64,000 nt of DNA from Streptomyces roseirectus. Its GTDB lineage: Bacteria; Actinomycetota; Actinomycetes; Streptomycetales; Streptomycetaceae. A program made the translations under genes and the position numbers. The notes beneath the pieces were generated by a model that was not told the origin of the DNA, searched no databases, and worked only from the letters and a program-made list of their open reading frames with translations. Positions 51,110 to 59,800 of the stretch are shown here, piece after piece. The stretch covers positions 5,450,501-5,514,500 of the forward strand of contig NZ_CP060828.1 in NCBI RefSeq assembly GCF_014489635.1, read 5' to 3'. Numbering within the stretch: the stretch's first letter is position 1; each line of letters opens with the position of its first letter.

Positions 51110-51286
51110 GCTGCCCCTAACGCGCGTGTGATCGGCCCAAGTCTGCCGTGGGCAAGGTAGTCCAGTCCAACACGGGTGGGGTAATTATTCGAGAACCGAT
51201 GGACAGTTAACGGAACAACTCCCTACATTCAGTCGTGGCTCGATCACAGAGCCGTCTCAATCCCCACGTGCCACAAGGGAGTTGCC

Positions 51287-51796
51287 GTGCCCATCGACAT
51301 GCCCGGAGACGGGATCTGCCGGTCCCCCCGCCTCGGCCCCACCCAACTCGCCTTCATCCCCTGCCTCCCCACCGACCTCCGCTACAGCTTCACCCTCCCC
51401 GCCGACCTCCAGACCCCCGGCGTCGCCCGCCACGCCACCCGCGCCATCCTCAACGTCCACTCCCTCACCGCGATCACCGACGCCGCCGTCCAGACCGTCA
51501 GCGAACTCACCACCTGCGCCTGCCGGTTCACCCCCGGCAAGGAGATCTACCTCTCCCTCCGCTACCGCGAGGACGCCCTGTACGTCACCCTCTTCGACGA
51601 CCACCCGCAGCACACCAACCGCCACCTCAAGTCCGCCTGTGAAGACCACCGTTGCACCTCGCTCGACCTCCTCGACCGCGTCATCGGCGCCTGCCGGGGC
51701 GACTGGGGCATCGGGCCCGCCAGCGCCTTCAATGGCGGCACGAAGATGTGGGCCACCCTGCCGAGGGAGGGGGCGGAGAGGTACTCGAAGGGGTGA
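51287..51796 (+). CDS. AbaB/SpoIIAB-like ATP-binding protein
   Basis: This 169-aa HATPase-type protein starts at GTG 51287 with RBS AAGGGAG. It has SFTLPADLQTPGVARHATRA and VQTVSELTTCACRF, a variant N-box lacking the usual Asn, and a short C-terminal G-region. ATP binding may be weak or lost. Its position opposite a WhiJ-like regulator and DUF397 gene fits the three-gene developmental regulatory module. Confidence 0.75.
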   Translation: MPIDMPGDGICRSPRLGPTQLAFIPCLPTDLRYSFTLPADLQTPGVARHATRAILNVHSLTAITDAAVQTVSELTTCACRFTPGKEIYLSLRYREDALYVTLFDDHPQHTNRHLKSACEDHRCTSLDLLDRVIGACRGDWGIGPASAFNGGTKMWATLPREGAERYSKG

Positions 51797-51802
51797 GGGG
51801 GG

Positions 51803-52963
51803 TCACCGCCCCAGCACCACCGTCCCCGACGAACAGAACCACCCGCCCGTCCCCGAGGCCACCCCCAGCCGGGGCAAGTCCCCCTCCCGCCCCCGGACTT
51901 GCCTCGCGCCCGCCTCGCCTCGCAGTTGCCGGACCGCCTCGACCAGGAGGAACAGCCCCCGCATACCGGGGTGTTGGGCGGAGAGGCCGCCGCCGTCCGT
52001 GTTGACGGGCAACTCGCCGCCCTCGACGAGGAGCCGGCCCTTGTCGACGAAGGCGCCACCCTCACCCTTGGCGCAGAAGCCGAGGTCTTCGAGGGTCACC
52101 AGTGTCATATAGGTGAACGCGTCGTAGATCTCGGCGAAGTCGATCTCACCAGGGCCAACTCCCGCCCGCTCGAAGGCGATCCGGCCGCTCACCGCGGCCG
52201 GGGAGACCGTGAAGTCCGCCCACTCCGACATGCTCGCGTGCGAGACGTGCTCCCCGCTGCCCAGCACCCAGACGGGGGTCGAGCGGCAGTCCCGCACGTA
52301 CTCCTCGGCCGCCAGCAGGATCGCGGCGCCGCCGTCCGAGCGGATGCAGCAGTGCAGCTTGGTGAAGGGGTCGGCGATCAACTCCCCGTCCAGGACGTCC
52401 GCTTCGGTGATCGGCGTCCGGAACATCGCCTCGGGGTTCAGGACGGCGTTCGCGCGGGCCTGGACCGCGACCGACGCCAACTGCTCGACGGTGGTGCCGA
52501 ATTCGATCATGTGGCGCCGCGCGGCCATCGCGTACTTCGCGATCAGCGTGTGCCCGTACGGCACTTCGAACTGGCTCGGCCCCCGGCCGCCGAACGACAG
52601 CGTGCCGGTGCGCCGCCCCGCCCGCACGTCCGCCCGCGCCGTCGAACCGTAGGCGAGGAGGACGACGTCGGCGTGTCCGGCGGCGATCGCGTCGGCGGCG
52701 TGCGCGGCCATGACCTCCCACGTGGAGCCGCCGACGGACGTCGAGTCGACCCAAGTCGGCCGCAGGCCCAGGTAGTCGGCGACCTCGACCGGCGCGAGCG
52801 TGCCGAGTCCGGCGGACGCGAAGCCGTCGACCGCGCTCCGGTCCAGACCGGCGTCGGCCAGCGCGCGCCGGGCCGCCTGGGCGTGCAGGGCGTAGGGGGT
52901 CGTGTCGTCGAGGCGTCCGCAGTCGGAGAGGGCCGCGCCCACCACAGCTACCTTGCGCGTCAT
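51803..52963 (-). CDS. Thiolase-fold lipid-transfer (Ltp/SCP-x-like) protein without Cys
   Basis: This 386-aa thiolase-superfamily protein starts at ATG 52963, with operator O9 6 bp upstream. Where thiolases have a nucleophilic Cys (for example NCSTG), it reads TSVGGSTWEVMAAHA, so Ser/Thr replace Cys. The late motifs IDFAEIYDAFTYM and GGGLSAQHPG are kept. Ltp2-type enzymes use Tyr for retro-aldol cleavage of a CoA side chain, and need a DUF35 partner. I infer an aldolase or binding role rather than thiolysis. No DUF35 gene adjoins it; that at 36488 is the nearest unpaired one. Confidence 0.85.
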   Translation of the reverse strand: MTRKVAVVGAALSDCGRLDDTTPYALHAQAARRALADAGLDRSAVDGFASAGLGTLAPVEVADYLGLRPTWVDSTSVGGSTWEVMAAHAADAIAAGHADVVLLAYGSTARADVRAGRRTGTLSFGGRGPSQFEVPYGHTLIAKYAMAARRHMIEFGTTVEQLASVAVQARANAVLNPEAMFRTPITEADVLDGELIADPFTKLHCCIRSDGGAAILLAAEEYVRDCRSTPVWVLGSGEHVSHASMSEWADFTVSPAAVSGRIAFERAGVGPGEIDFAEIYDAFTYMTLVTLEDLGFCAKGEGGAFVDKGRLLVEGGELPVNTDGGGLSAQHPGMRGLFLLVEAVRQLRGEAGARQVRGREGDLPRLGVASGTGGWFCSSGTVVLGR

Positions 52964-52968
52964 GAAAT

Positions 52969-52983
52969 CTGACGGTACATCAG
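52969..52983. promoter_or_regulatory. Operator O9, CTGACG-GTA-CATCAG
   Basis: One mismatch. It lies 6 bp from the thiolase start, so it overlaps the RBS or the transcript start. Confidence 0.7.
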
Positions 52984-53017
52984 ATCGGCTCTCTTCAATA
53001 TGCGTCGGCACTTTGGT

Positions 53018-53032
53018 ATGACGAGTCGTCAG
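53018..53032. promoter_or_regulatory. Operator O10, ATGACG-AGT-CGTCAG
   Basis: One mismatch. It lies 22 bp before the acyl-CoA dehydrogenase start at 53054, facing the thiolase gene. Confidence 0.65.
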
Positions 53033-53053
53033 ATCCTGGACCCTGGGGGACCC

Positions 53054-54220
53054 GTGGACGCCAGCCTCACCGCCGAACAGCACGAGATCCGGCGCACCCT
53101 GCGCGAACTCCTCGGAAAACGCTGCGGCTCCGCCGAGCTGCGGGCGGCGGTCGAGACCCCCGCCGGACACGACCCCGCCCTCTGGGACGCCCTCGCCACC
53201 CAACTCGGCCTGCCCGGACTCGCCTTGCCGGACAAGTACGGCGGGGTCGGCTGCGGCACACTCGAACTCGCCCTCGCCGGAGAGGAATTGGGGCACGCGC
53301 TCGCACCGTCCCCGCTGCTCGCGACCTCCGTCCTCGCCGCCCCGCTGATCCTCGCCCTCGGCAGTGCCGCGCAACGCGAGGCCCACCTGCCCCGCATCGC
53401 CGCCGGACGGCTCACCGCCACCCTCGCCGCTCCCGTCGACGCCCTCGCCCTGACCTGCGGGAACGACGGCGACTGGGCCGGAGGCGGGCGCGCCGGGGGC
53501 GTCCAGGCCCGGACCCGTGACGGTGGCTGGCGGCTCTACGGGGAGGCCGTGCGCGTCCTCGACGGGCACAGCGCCGGGCTGCTGGTCGTCGCCGCGCACT
53601 GCGGCGGGTTCGCCCGGTCCCGGGTGCGGCTGTTCCTCGTCCACGGGGACGCGCCCGGCGTGACGCGGGTGCGGCATACCGCGGTTGACGTCACACGGCC
53701 ACTCGGGCGCGTCCAACTGAGGGATGTTCCCGCCGAGTTGCTGGGGGACGACGTCGACGTCCTGGGTCCGCTCGCCTCGGCCGGGGAGGTGTTCGCGGCG
53801 CACCTCGCCTGCGAAGCCGTCGGCGCGGCCGGGCGCGTGCTGGAGATGACCGTCGAACACGTCAAGCGGCGCGAGCAGTTCGGACGTCCGATCGGGTCCT
53901 TCCAGGCCGTGCAGCACCGGCTCGCGGACGTCTACGTGCGGGTGCAGGCCGCGCGGTCGGCCGCGTACTACGCCGCATGGGCGGCCGGACGGGAGGCGGT
54001 TGGCGGACTCGCGCTCGCGCAGGCCCTCGACGCGCTGCGGCTCGCCGCCGCCGAGGGGATCCAACTGCACGGCGGCATCGGGTTCACGTGGGAGCACGAC
54101 GCGCACCTGTACTTCAAGCGGGCCGCCGGCGACGAGGCGCTGTTCGGCCCGGCACACCGGCTGCGCGCGCACGCCGCCGACACCGCCCACGTCTTCACGG
54201 AAAAGGGAGTGACCGCGTGA
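53054..54220 (+). CDS. Acyl-CoA dehydrogenase
   Basis: GTG 53054 (DASLTAEQHEIRRTLRELL) follows a G-rich RBS. The 388-aa protein has the N-terminal helical domain and C-terminal EHVKRREQFGRPIGSFQAVQ and ITYGWGIGF-like GIGFTWEHDAHLYFKRA. Several middle segments are short or unusual (AAPVDALALTCGND), so it looks like a small-subunit-type FadE. It is in an operon with a DDN-like protein (4-bp GTGA overlap) and divergent from the Cys-less thiolase. Confidence 0.87.
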   Translation: MDASLTAEQHEIRRTLRELLGKRCGSAELRAAVETPAGHDPALWDALATQLGLPGLALPDKYGGVGCGTLELALAGEELGHALAPSPLLATSVLAAPLILALGSAAQREAHLPRIAAGRLTATLAAPVDALALTCGNDGDWAGGGRAGGVQARTRDGGWRLYGEAVRVLDGHSAGLLVVAAHCGGFARSRVRLFLVHGDAPGVTRVRHTAVDVTRPLGRVQLRDVPAELLGDDVDVLGPLASAGEVFAAHLACEAVGAAGRVLEMTVEHVKRREQFGRPIGSFQAVQHRLADVYVRVQAARSAAYYAAWAAGREAVGGLALAQALDALRLAAAEGIQLHGGIGFTWEHDAHLYFKRAAGDEALFGPAHRLRAHAADTAHVFTEKGVTA

Positions 54221-54690
54221 CCAGCTTCGGCGTCCGGATCGTCCAACGCGTCTCGTCCACACGGGTGTTCAGCCGAGTCGGCCCGCGCGTCATCCCCGCG
54301 CTCGACCGCGCCGTGCACCGGCTCAGCCGGGGCAAGGTGCTGCTGAGCGCGCAACTGCTGCCGGGCACGATCCTCACCTCGACCGGCGCCCGCAGCGGGC
54401 TCGCCCGCCGCACACCGCTCGCCTGCATGCCCGAGGGCGACGGGAGTTGGCTGCTCGTCGGCTCCAACTTCGGCCGCCCGGGGCATCCTTCGTGGACCGC
54501 CAACCTCATCGCCCACCCGAAGGCGTCGGTCAACTGGAAGGGCACCGAAATCCCGGTCACCGCCCGGCTGTTGACGGGCGCGGAACGGGACGCCGCATGG
54601 CGGGCGGCGCTCGCCTTCTGGCCGCCGTACGCGACGTACCAGGCGCGGATCGACCGCGAGATCCGCCTGTTCAGGGTCACGGCGTCGTGA
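54217..54690 (+). CDS. F420-type nitroreductase-like (DDN family) protein
   Basis: This 157-aa protein has the DDN/PF04075 split-barrel motifs: LTSTGARSGLARRTPLACMP, WLLVGSNFGRPGHPSWTANL and NWKGTEIPVTARLL. Family members reduce substrates with F420H2, as in actinobacterial quinone and nitro compound reduction. It overlaps the preceding FadE gene by 4 bp, so it belongs to that operon. The substrate is unknown. Confidence 0.88.
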   Translation: MTSFGVRIVQRVSSTRVFSRVGPRVIPALDRAVHRLSRGKVLLSAQLLPGTILTSTGARSGLARRTPLACMPEGDGSWLLVGSNFGRPGHPSWTANLIAHPKASVNWKGTEIPVTARLLTGAERDAAWRAALAFWPPYATYQARIDREIRLFRVTAS

Positions 54691-54759
54691 CGGCAACGGG
54701 CGATGGCCCACCCAGGTGAACCACCGCCCGCTGAGACAGGACGAGTCAGGTCTGCACGC

Positions 54760-55407
54760 CTACTTCGTCGGCTTCTTGCCGGTGATGCCGAGGTGCACCA
54801 ACAGCGCCAGATTCGGCTTGAGTTCGGCCTGCTTCACGCCCCAGGTGGTGAAACCCTTCTGGTGCGAGGCGACGGCGGCCAGCATGGCGACGAGGGAACC
54901 GGCGACCGCCGCCGGGTTCACGTCCTTGTCGACCCTGCCCTTGGACTGCAACTCCGCGACCGTGTCCGCGAGGGAGTTGTTCACCGAGTTCAGGATCTTC
55001 ATCCGGAGCTTGTAGAAACGCTTGTCGCCCTCGGCCGCCCCGAGATCGACCACCCGCAGGATCGCCTCGTTCTTCCGCCAGAACTCCAGGAAACCGTCCA
55101 CGAGTTCCTGCGCGGTCTGCCAGCCGGCCTTGCCCACCCACGAGCGGCCCGCGAGGAGTTCGGTCAACCCCGCGCCCTCCGCCGCCATTTGCTCGGCGAT
55201 CTCCAGGACGGCGCCCTCGACGTCCGGGAAGTACTGGTAGAAGGTCGCGGGCGAAGTACCCGCCTTCCGGGCCACGTCGATGACCTTGACGTCCCGGTAG
55301 GGAGAGGAGCTGAGCATCTCGCTGAGGCAGTCCAGCAGCTTCTGCCGCGTGGCCTGCCCACGCCGACCGGCTACGCGGCCGTCGACGGTACGCACTTGTC
55401 CTGTCAT
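54760..55407 (-). CDS. TetR-family transcriptional regulator, likely regulon repressor
   Basis: This 215-aa regulator has an N-terminal HTH (about residues 30-75; VIDVARKAGTSPATFYQYFP) and a ligand domain with the Lys-rich end HLGITGKKPTK. It is the only TetR in the window, and lies convergently next to the FadE-DDN operon under operators O9/O10. I infer it binds CTGACG-N3-CGTCAG and is released by an acyl-CoA intermediate. A half-site-like CCGTCAG lies at its own start (55408-55416 region), so weak autoregulation is possible. Binding has not been shown here. Confidence 0.85.
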   Translation of the reverse strand: MTGQVRTVDGRVAGRRGQATRQKLLDCLSEMLSSSPYRDVKVIDVARKAGTSPATFYQYFPDVEGAVLEIAEQMAAEGAGLTELLAGRSWVGKAGWQTAQELVDGFLEFWRKNEAILRVVDLGAAEGDKRFYKLRMKILNSVNNSLADTVAELQSKGRVDKDVNPAAVAGSLVAMLAAVASHQKGFTTWGVKQAELKPNLALLVHLGITGKKPTK

Positions 55408-55528
55408 GCCGTCAGCTTACCGAGGGGTGATCGGAGCGCGATTCGGCCGATCCAAATGGGGTGCGACCCGCTCCCGGGGAGGGTCCCGCTGGTCTGCGCG
55501 GTGCGGGCCGCGCCGTTACTTTGGGCGC

Positions 55529-56296
55529 ATGGCCGAAAACAGGGCATCGGGGTACGGAGAGGGTGGCGCCGCGGGCGCCTTCGGTGAGGGCGTCCCCTGC
55601 TGGGTCGACGCCCAGCTCGGCGACCTCGACGCGGGGAAACGTTTCTACGGTGAGCTCTTCGGGTGGACCTTCACCGAGCCCGACGACCCCGGGATGGCCC
55701 ACGGCGGCGCCCTGTGGGCGCTCAAGGACGGCCGTCCGGTCGCCGCCCTCACTCCCAAGTCCGACGGACGTATGCCCACCGTCTGGACGGTCTACTTCGC
55801 CGCCCCCGACATCCGCCGTACCACGGGGCGCATCATCGCCGTCGGCGGGCAGGTCGTCATGGCCCCCTTCCCCGTCGGGCGGCTCGGCACCGCCGCCCTG
55901 GTCACCGACCCCGAGGGGGCCGTGTTCGGCCTCTGGCAGGCCGGGCGCCACGCCGGCTTCGGGGCCCGTCACACCCCTAGTACTTTCGTCTGGGCCGAGC
56001 TGTACGCCCGGGACATCGAGACCGTGAACTCCTTCTACGGCGGGCTCTTCCACGAGGCCCTGTTCGGCCCCGACGCCCGCCCCGACTTCGGCCGGGCCCC
56101 CGTCTCCGACGTCTTCCCCGCCGAGATGCCCCCGCACTTCGTCGTCCACTTCGGGGTCGAGGACTGCGCCGTCGCCGTCCGGACCGTCGTCCGGCTCGGC
56201 GGGCGGGTCCAGGCGGGGCCGTTCCCGACGTCCTACGGGGTCGCCGCCGTCGTGTCGGACAATCAAGGGGCGTCGTTCGCGTTGTTGCAGCGGTGA
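55529..56296 (+). CDS. VOC-family protein with two glyoxalase-like modules
   Basis: This 255-aa protein has two glyoxalase/bleomycin-resistance-type modules (about 20-130, ending GPEGAVFGLWQ; and 145-255, ending NQGASFALLQR). The start ATG 55529 follows a TTGGGCGC sequence. Streptomyces carries many such proteins, which may bind a metal and small ligands or act as dioxygenases or isomerases. The substrate is unknown. It is divergent from the TetR gene. Confidence 0.85.
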   Translation: MAENRASGYGEGGAAGAFGEGVPCWVDAQLGDLDAGKRFYGELFGWTFTEPDDPGMAHGGALWALKDGRPVAALTPKSDGRMPTVWTVYFAAPDIRRTTGRIIAVGGQVVMAPFPVGRLGTAALVTDPEGAVFGLWQAGRHAGFGARHTPSTFVWAELYARDIETVNSFYGGLFHEALFGPDARPDFGRAPVSDVFPAEMPPHFVVHFGVEDCAVAVRTVVRLGGRVQAGPFPTSYGVAAVVSDNQGASFALLQR

Positions 56297-56571
56297 GAGT
56301 CGCGGTTTCGGCACTTTCGGCGTCGGATCAGGGGTGTCTCGGGGGTACGACAGGGTCGAAACCTGCGGGTTACCACCGTTGGACCAGCCTTGATCCGGAG
56401 GAATTGTTCCGATAGATGGATTGACGCCCCATTTTTCACCGGGTTCGCAACCGGCCGCCCGGCCAGGAAGAATCAGGGGTGCGTGCCGCCATGGCGGTGC
56501 GGTGGTGAGACGCTGCACGGGGTCGCGTGGAAACGTGGCTAGCGCGGCCCGTACGGGGAGGTGGCAGGCAA

Positions 56572-59085
56572 GTGGTGGATCAGCTGACGCAGCACGATCC
56601 GCGGCGGATCGGGCCGTTCGAGGTGCTGGGACGGCTGGGGGCCGGCGGCATGGGGCTGGTCTATCTGGCGCGCTCCGCGTCGGGCCGGCGCGTGGCGATC
56701 AAGACGGTGCGCACCGAGCTGGCCGAGGACCAGCTCTTCCGCGTGCGCTTCACGCGCGAGGTCGAGGCGGCGCGCGCCGTCAGCGGCTTCTACACGGCGG
56801 CCGTCGTCGACGCGGACCCGCGCGCGGCCGTGCCGTGGCTGGCGACCGCGTACGTTCCCGCGCCCTCCCTCGAAGAGATAGTGAACGACTGCGGGCCGCT
56901 GCCGGCCCAGGCGGTGCGATGGCTGGCGGCCGGCGTCGCGGAGGCGCTTCAGTCCATCCACGGGGCGGGGCTCGTGCACCGCGACCTCAAGCCGTCCAAC
57001 GTCCTCGTCGTCGAGGACGGCCCCCGGGTGATCGACTTCGGTATCGCCTCCGGGGTCTCCAACACCCGTCTGACCATGACGAACGTGGCCGTGGGCACCC
57101 CCGCGTACATGTCGCCGGAGCAGGCGAAGGACTCGCGCAGCGTGACCGGGGCGAGCGACGTGTTCTCGCTCGGGTCGATGCTCGTCTTCGCCGCGACCGG
57201 GCATCCGCCGTTCCACGGCGCGAACCCGGTCGAGACCGTCTTCATGCTGCTGCGGGAGGGCCCTGACCTGGAGGGACTGCCGGACGAGCTGCGGCCCCTC
57301 ATCGAGTCGTGCATGCAGATGGAGGCCACGGCCCGGCCCAACCCGGCCGACCTCCAGGCGCAGCTCGCGCCGCACCTGTTCGGGTCCGGGTCCGACGACA
57401 GCGGGACGGCCTCGGCCTGGCTGCCGGAGAAGGCCGTCACGATGATCGAGACCCGTAGGGGCGGACGGCCGCCCAGACCGGCGGGTGGCGGGTCCGGGCG
57501 GGGCGGGGTCAACCTGTCGTCGCGGCCGGCGCTGCCGCCTCCGCCGTCGCACGATCCCGTAGTACCCGCAGGACCCGTAGGGGGCGCCGGGGGTGCTGGG
57601 GGTCCCGGGGGTGCCGCGGGGCCCGCCAGGGGACCCGTAGCCCCCGTAGTACCCCCGAGGCCCGCCGGACCCGCGCCGTTCCCCGCGCCGGTCGGCAGCC
57701 CCGACACCGGACCCGTACGACTCGCGGGGGCCCCGGTCCCCATCGGACCCGGCCCGCGCATCTCCGACATCCGGGCGACCGCCGCCGTCCGCGCCCCCGT
57801 GCCCGACCCGGGCCTCACGGGGTCCTGGACGCGGGTACGGCCCGGCGCGGCCGGAGCCGCCGGGGCCAATGGGGTGGATCCCGTAGGGGCGGCCCCCGGG
57901 GCCGGTGGAGTGACCGGCGCGCCCGCGCTGCCCGCCCCGCCCTCGGAGGCGCCGCCCGGCTGGCGGCCGTGGCGGTTCCGCATGTCGAACGACGTGTGGG
58001 GGACGCCCGAGGTCGACGGCGACCTCGTGTACGTCACCTCCTTCGAGGTGCACGCGCTGGACGTCGCTACCGGCCGGCGCCGGTTCAAGACGCGCGACGT
58101 CGCCTGGTCGATGGCCGTCGCGGACGGCCGCGTCCACGCCTCCGACGGGCCGACCCTCTTCGCCCTCGACGCCCGCGAGGGCGGTGACCTGTGGCGGCTG
58201 CCCGCCGACGCCTGGGTGTACTCCCTCAAGGCCGAGCGCGGCACCATCGTCACCGGCACGCGCGGCGGCGGGGTGCAGGGCTGGGAGGCGTCCAACGGGC
58301 AGAAGCTGTGGGAGATCGGCGGCTGCCAGACCGACTTCGAGGCGCCCGAGGCCGGGCCCGTGCTGCACGACGGCACCGTGTACGTCTGGCAGGACGCCCG
58401 GCTGCGCGCCCTGGAGGCCCGTACGGGTGACGAACGCTGGTCGTACCCCATCGGCGACGCGGCCTCCTGCGGGGGCGTACCCGTACGGGTAACCCCCGCG
58501 GGGGACGGGAACGTGTACGTCTCCGCGGGTACGCGGGTGCTGTCGATCGACATCGCGACGGGGATGGTGCGCTGGCACTTCGAGGCGCCGGCCGCGTTCC
58601 TGTCGCCGCCCGCCTTCGTGCCGGGACCCGCGGTCACCGGGGGCGGGGTCTACCTCGCCGACTACCTCGGGACCGTCTACGCGCTGGACGCGGCCGACGG
58701 GCGTGACCGGTGGCGGATCGCCACCGAGGCGCGGTCGTCCATCGACCCCGTGCTGGTGGCGGCCGGGCACGTGCACGTGGGGAGCGGGAAGGGGCTCTAC
58801 ACGCTCGACGCCGTGACCGGGACGCCCAAGTGGCGGTTCCAGGCCGGCGGGGACATCGTCGGGTCGCCCGCCGTCGCCGAGGGGCGGATCCACTTCGGGT
58901 CCACCGACTGCCTGCTCTACACGCTCAAGGCCGACGACGGTCGGCTGCGGTGGAAGCTCGCGACCGGCGGGGAGATCACTGGCTCTCCGGTCGTACGGGA
59001 CGGGGTCGTGTACGCGTGCAGCAAGGACCGGTGCGTGTACGCGCTGGACGCGGAGAAGGGGACGGGGACGGCTCGGCCGGCGTAG
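56572..59085 (+). CDS. AfsK-like Ser/Thr kinase with PQQ beta-propeller
   Basis: GTG 56572 is chosen over 56527 because of family fit. The 837-aa protein has an N-terminal kinase (about 15-265) with GAGGMGLVY, Lys44, HRDLKPSN (Asp138) and the DFG Asp155, a Pro/Gly-rich linker (about 290-460), and a C-terminal PQQ-type propeller (about 470-830; YVTSFEVHALDVATGRRRFK and similar blades). AfsK of S. coelicolor has this architecture and controls secondary metabolism through AfsR. No TM helix is seen. The linker contains CCCGTAGTACCC repeats. Confidence 0.9.
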   Translation: MVDQLTQHDPRRIGPFEVLGRLGAGGMGLVYLARSASGRRVAIKTVRTELAEDQLFRVRFTREVEAARAVSGFYTAAVVDADPRAAVPWLATAYVPAPSLEEIVNDCGPLPAQAVRWLAAGVAEALQSIHGAGLVHRDLKPSNVLVVEDGPRVIDFGIASGVSNTRLTMTNVAVGTPAYMSPEQAKDSRSVTGASDVFSLGSMLVFAATGHPPFHGANPVETVFMLLREGPDLEGLPDELRPLIESCMQMEATARPNPADLQAQLAPHLFGSGSDDSGTASAWLPEKAVTMIETRRGGRPPRPAGGGSGRGGVNLSSRPALPPPPSHDPVVPAGPVGGAGGAGGPGGAAGPARGPVAPVVPPRPAGPAPFPAPVGSPDTGPVRLAGAPVPIGPGPRISDIRATAAVRAPVPDPGLTGSWTRVRPGAAGAAGANGVDPVGAAPGAGGVTGAPALPAPPSEAPPGWRPWRFRMSNDVWGTPEVDGDLVYVTSFEVHALDVATGRRRFKTRDVAWSMAVADGRVHASDGPTLFALDAREGGDLWRLPADAWVYSLKAERGTIVTGTRGGGVQGWEASNGQKLWEIGGCQTDFEAPEAGPVLHDGTVYVWQDARLRALEARTGDERWSYPIGDAASCGGVPVRVTPAGDGNVYVSAGTRVLSIDIATGMVRWHFEAPAAFLSPPAFVPGPAVTGGGVYLADYLGTVYALDAADGRDRWRIATEARSSIDPVLVAAGHVHVGSGKGLYTLDAVTGTPKWRFQAGGDIVGSPAVAEGRIHFGSTDCLLYTLKADDGRLRWKLATGGEITGSPVVRDGVVYACSKDRCVYALDAEKGTGTARPA

Positions 59086-59168
59086 GGGTCGGCGGGCGGT
59101 GGTCGGTGAGCGGCGGTCGGTGGGCGGCGGTCGGTGGGGCCGGGCCGGTATGACGGGGCCTGGCCCTC

Positions 59169-59180
59169 GGGTACTACGGG
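59169..59180. repeat. Intergenic copy of GGGTACTACGGG
   Basis: The 12-mer sits in the gap between the kinase and a secreted-protein gene, followed by GGTATTACGGG. Other copies occur in coding linkers at 57556, 57643 and 63874. Confidence 0.7.
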
Positions 59181-59250
59181 TATTACGGGCCGTGCAGCCC
59201 CGTCGTGGGCTGGTGACATGGTCGTGACAGGGATTCCCTAGGGTGGGGGC

Positions 59251-59799
59251 ATGCGACGACGGGGGCACATCTTCAGGCTGACGGCTGTCTCGACGCTGGT
59301 CGTGCTCGCGCTCACGGGGTTCTCCAGTGGACGCGGGCACGGGAGCGGGAGCCACAGCGGGGGCGGCGGTGGCGGGTGCAGCAGCTCGCGCCAGGACCAC
59401 GACAGCTCGTCGTCGACGTCGGGCGGCTCGTCCGGGGGCTCGCACTACCGGGACTACGACGATGACGACAGCACCGGCTCGACGGGCGGCGGTTCGTCGA
59501 GCAGCGGCTCGTCCACGCGCACGAGCGTCGTGCAGGACGCCCGCGTCAGCCTCGTCGAGTGCGCGACCCGGAAGAAGCCGTACGCGACCGTGAAGATCAC
59601 CAACCCCAACTCGACGCTCGACCGGTTCGAGATCACCGTCCGGTTCCTCGACGCGAGCGGGGCGGTGGTCGCCGCGCCGCTGACGAACGAACTCGTGAGC
59701 GGCCGGAAGACGGAGGACGTGCGGATCCTCGTCGGTGACGCCGCCCTCGCCGCGAAGGTGGCCCGCTGCGAGGTCCGGGCCACCGCCCCGGCGGTCTGA
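59251..59799 (+). CDS. Small secreted protein, Gly/Ser-rich linker
   Basis: This 182-aa protein has an N-terminal signal (HIFRLTAVSTLVVLALTGFS), a Gly/Ser/Asp-rich linker (about 25-88), and a compact beta domain (about 90-182; ARVSLVECATRKKPYATVKI, RFLDASGAVVAAPLTN). The last part resembles a beta-sandwich (FxLYD-like) domain. Two Cys may pair. The function is unknown. The stop lies 1 bp from the convergent epoxide hydrolase stop. Confidence 0.75.
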   Translation: MRRRGHIFRLTAVSTLVVLALTGFSSGRGHGSGSHSGGGGGGCSSSRQDHDSSSSTSGGSSGGSHYRDYDDDDSTGSTGGGSSSSGSSTRTSVVQDARVSLVECATRKKPYATVKITNPNSTLDRFEITVRFLDASGAVVAAPLTNELVSGRKTEDVRILVGDAALAAKVARCEVRATAPAV

Positions 59800-59800
59800 A

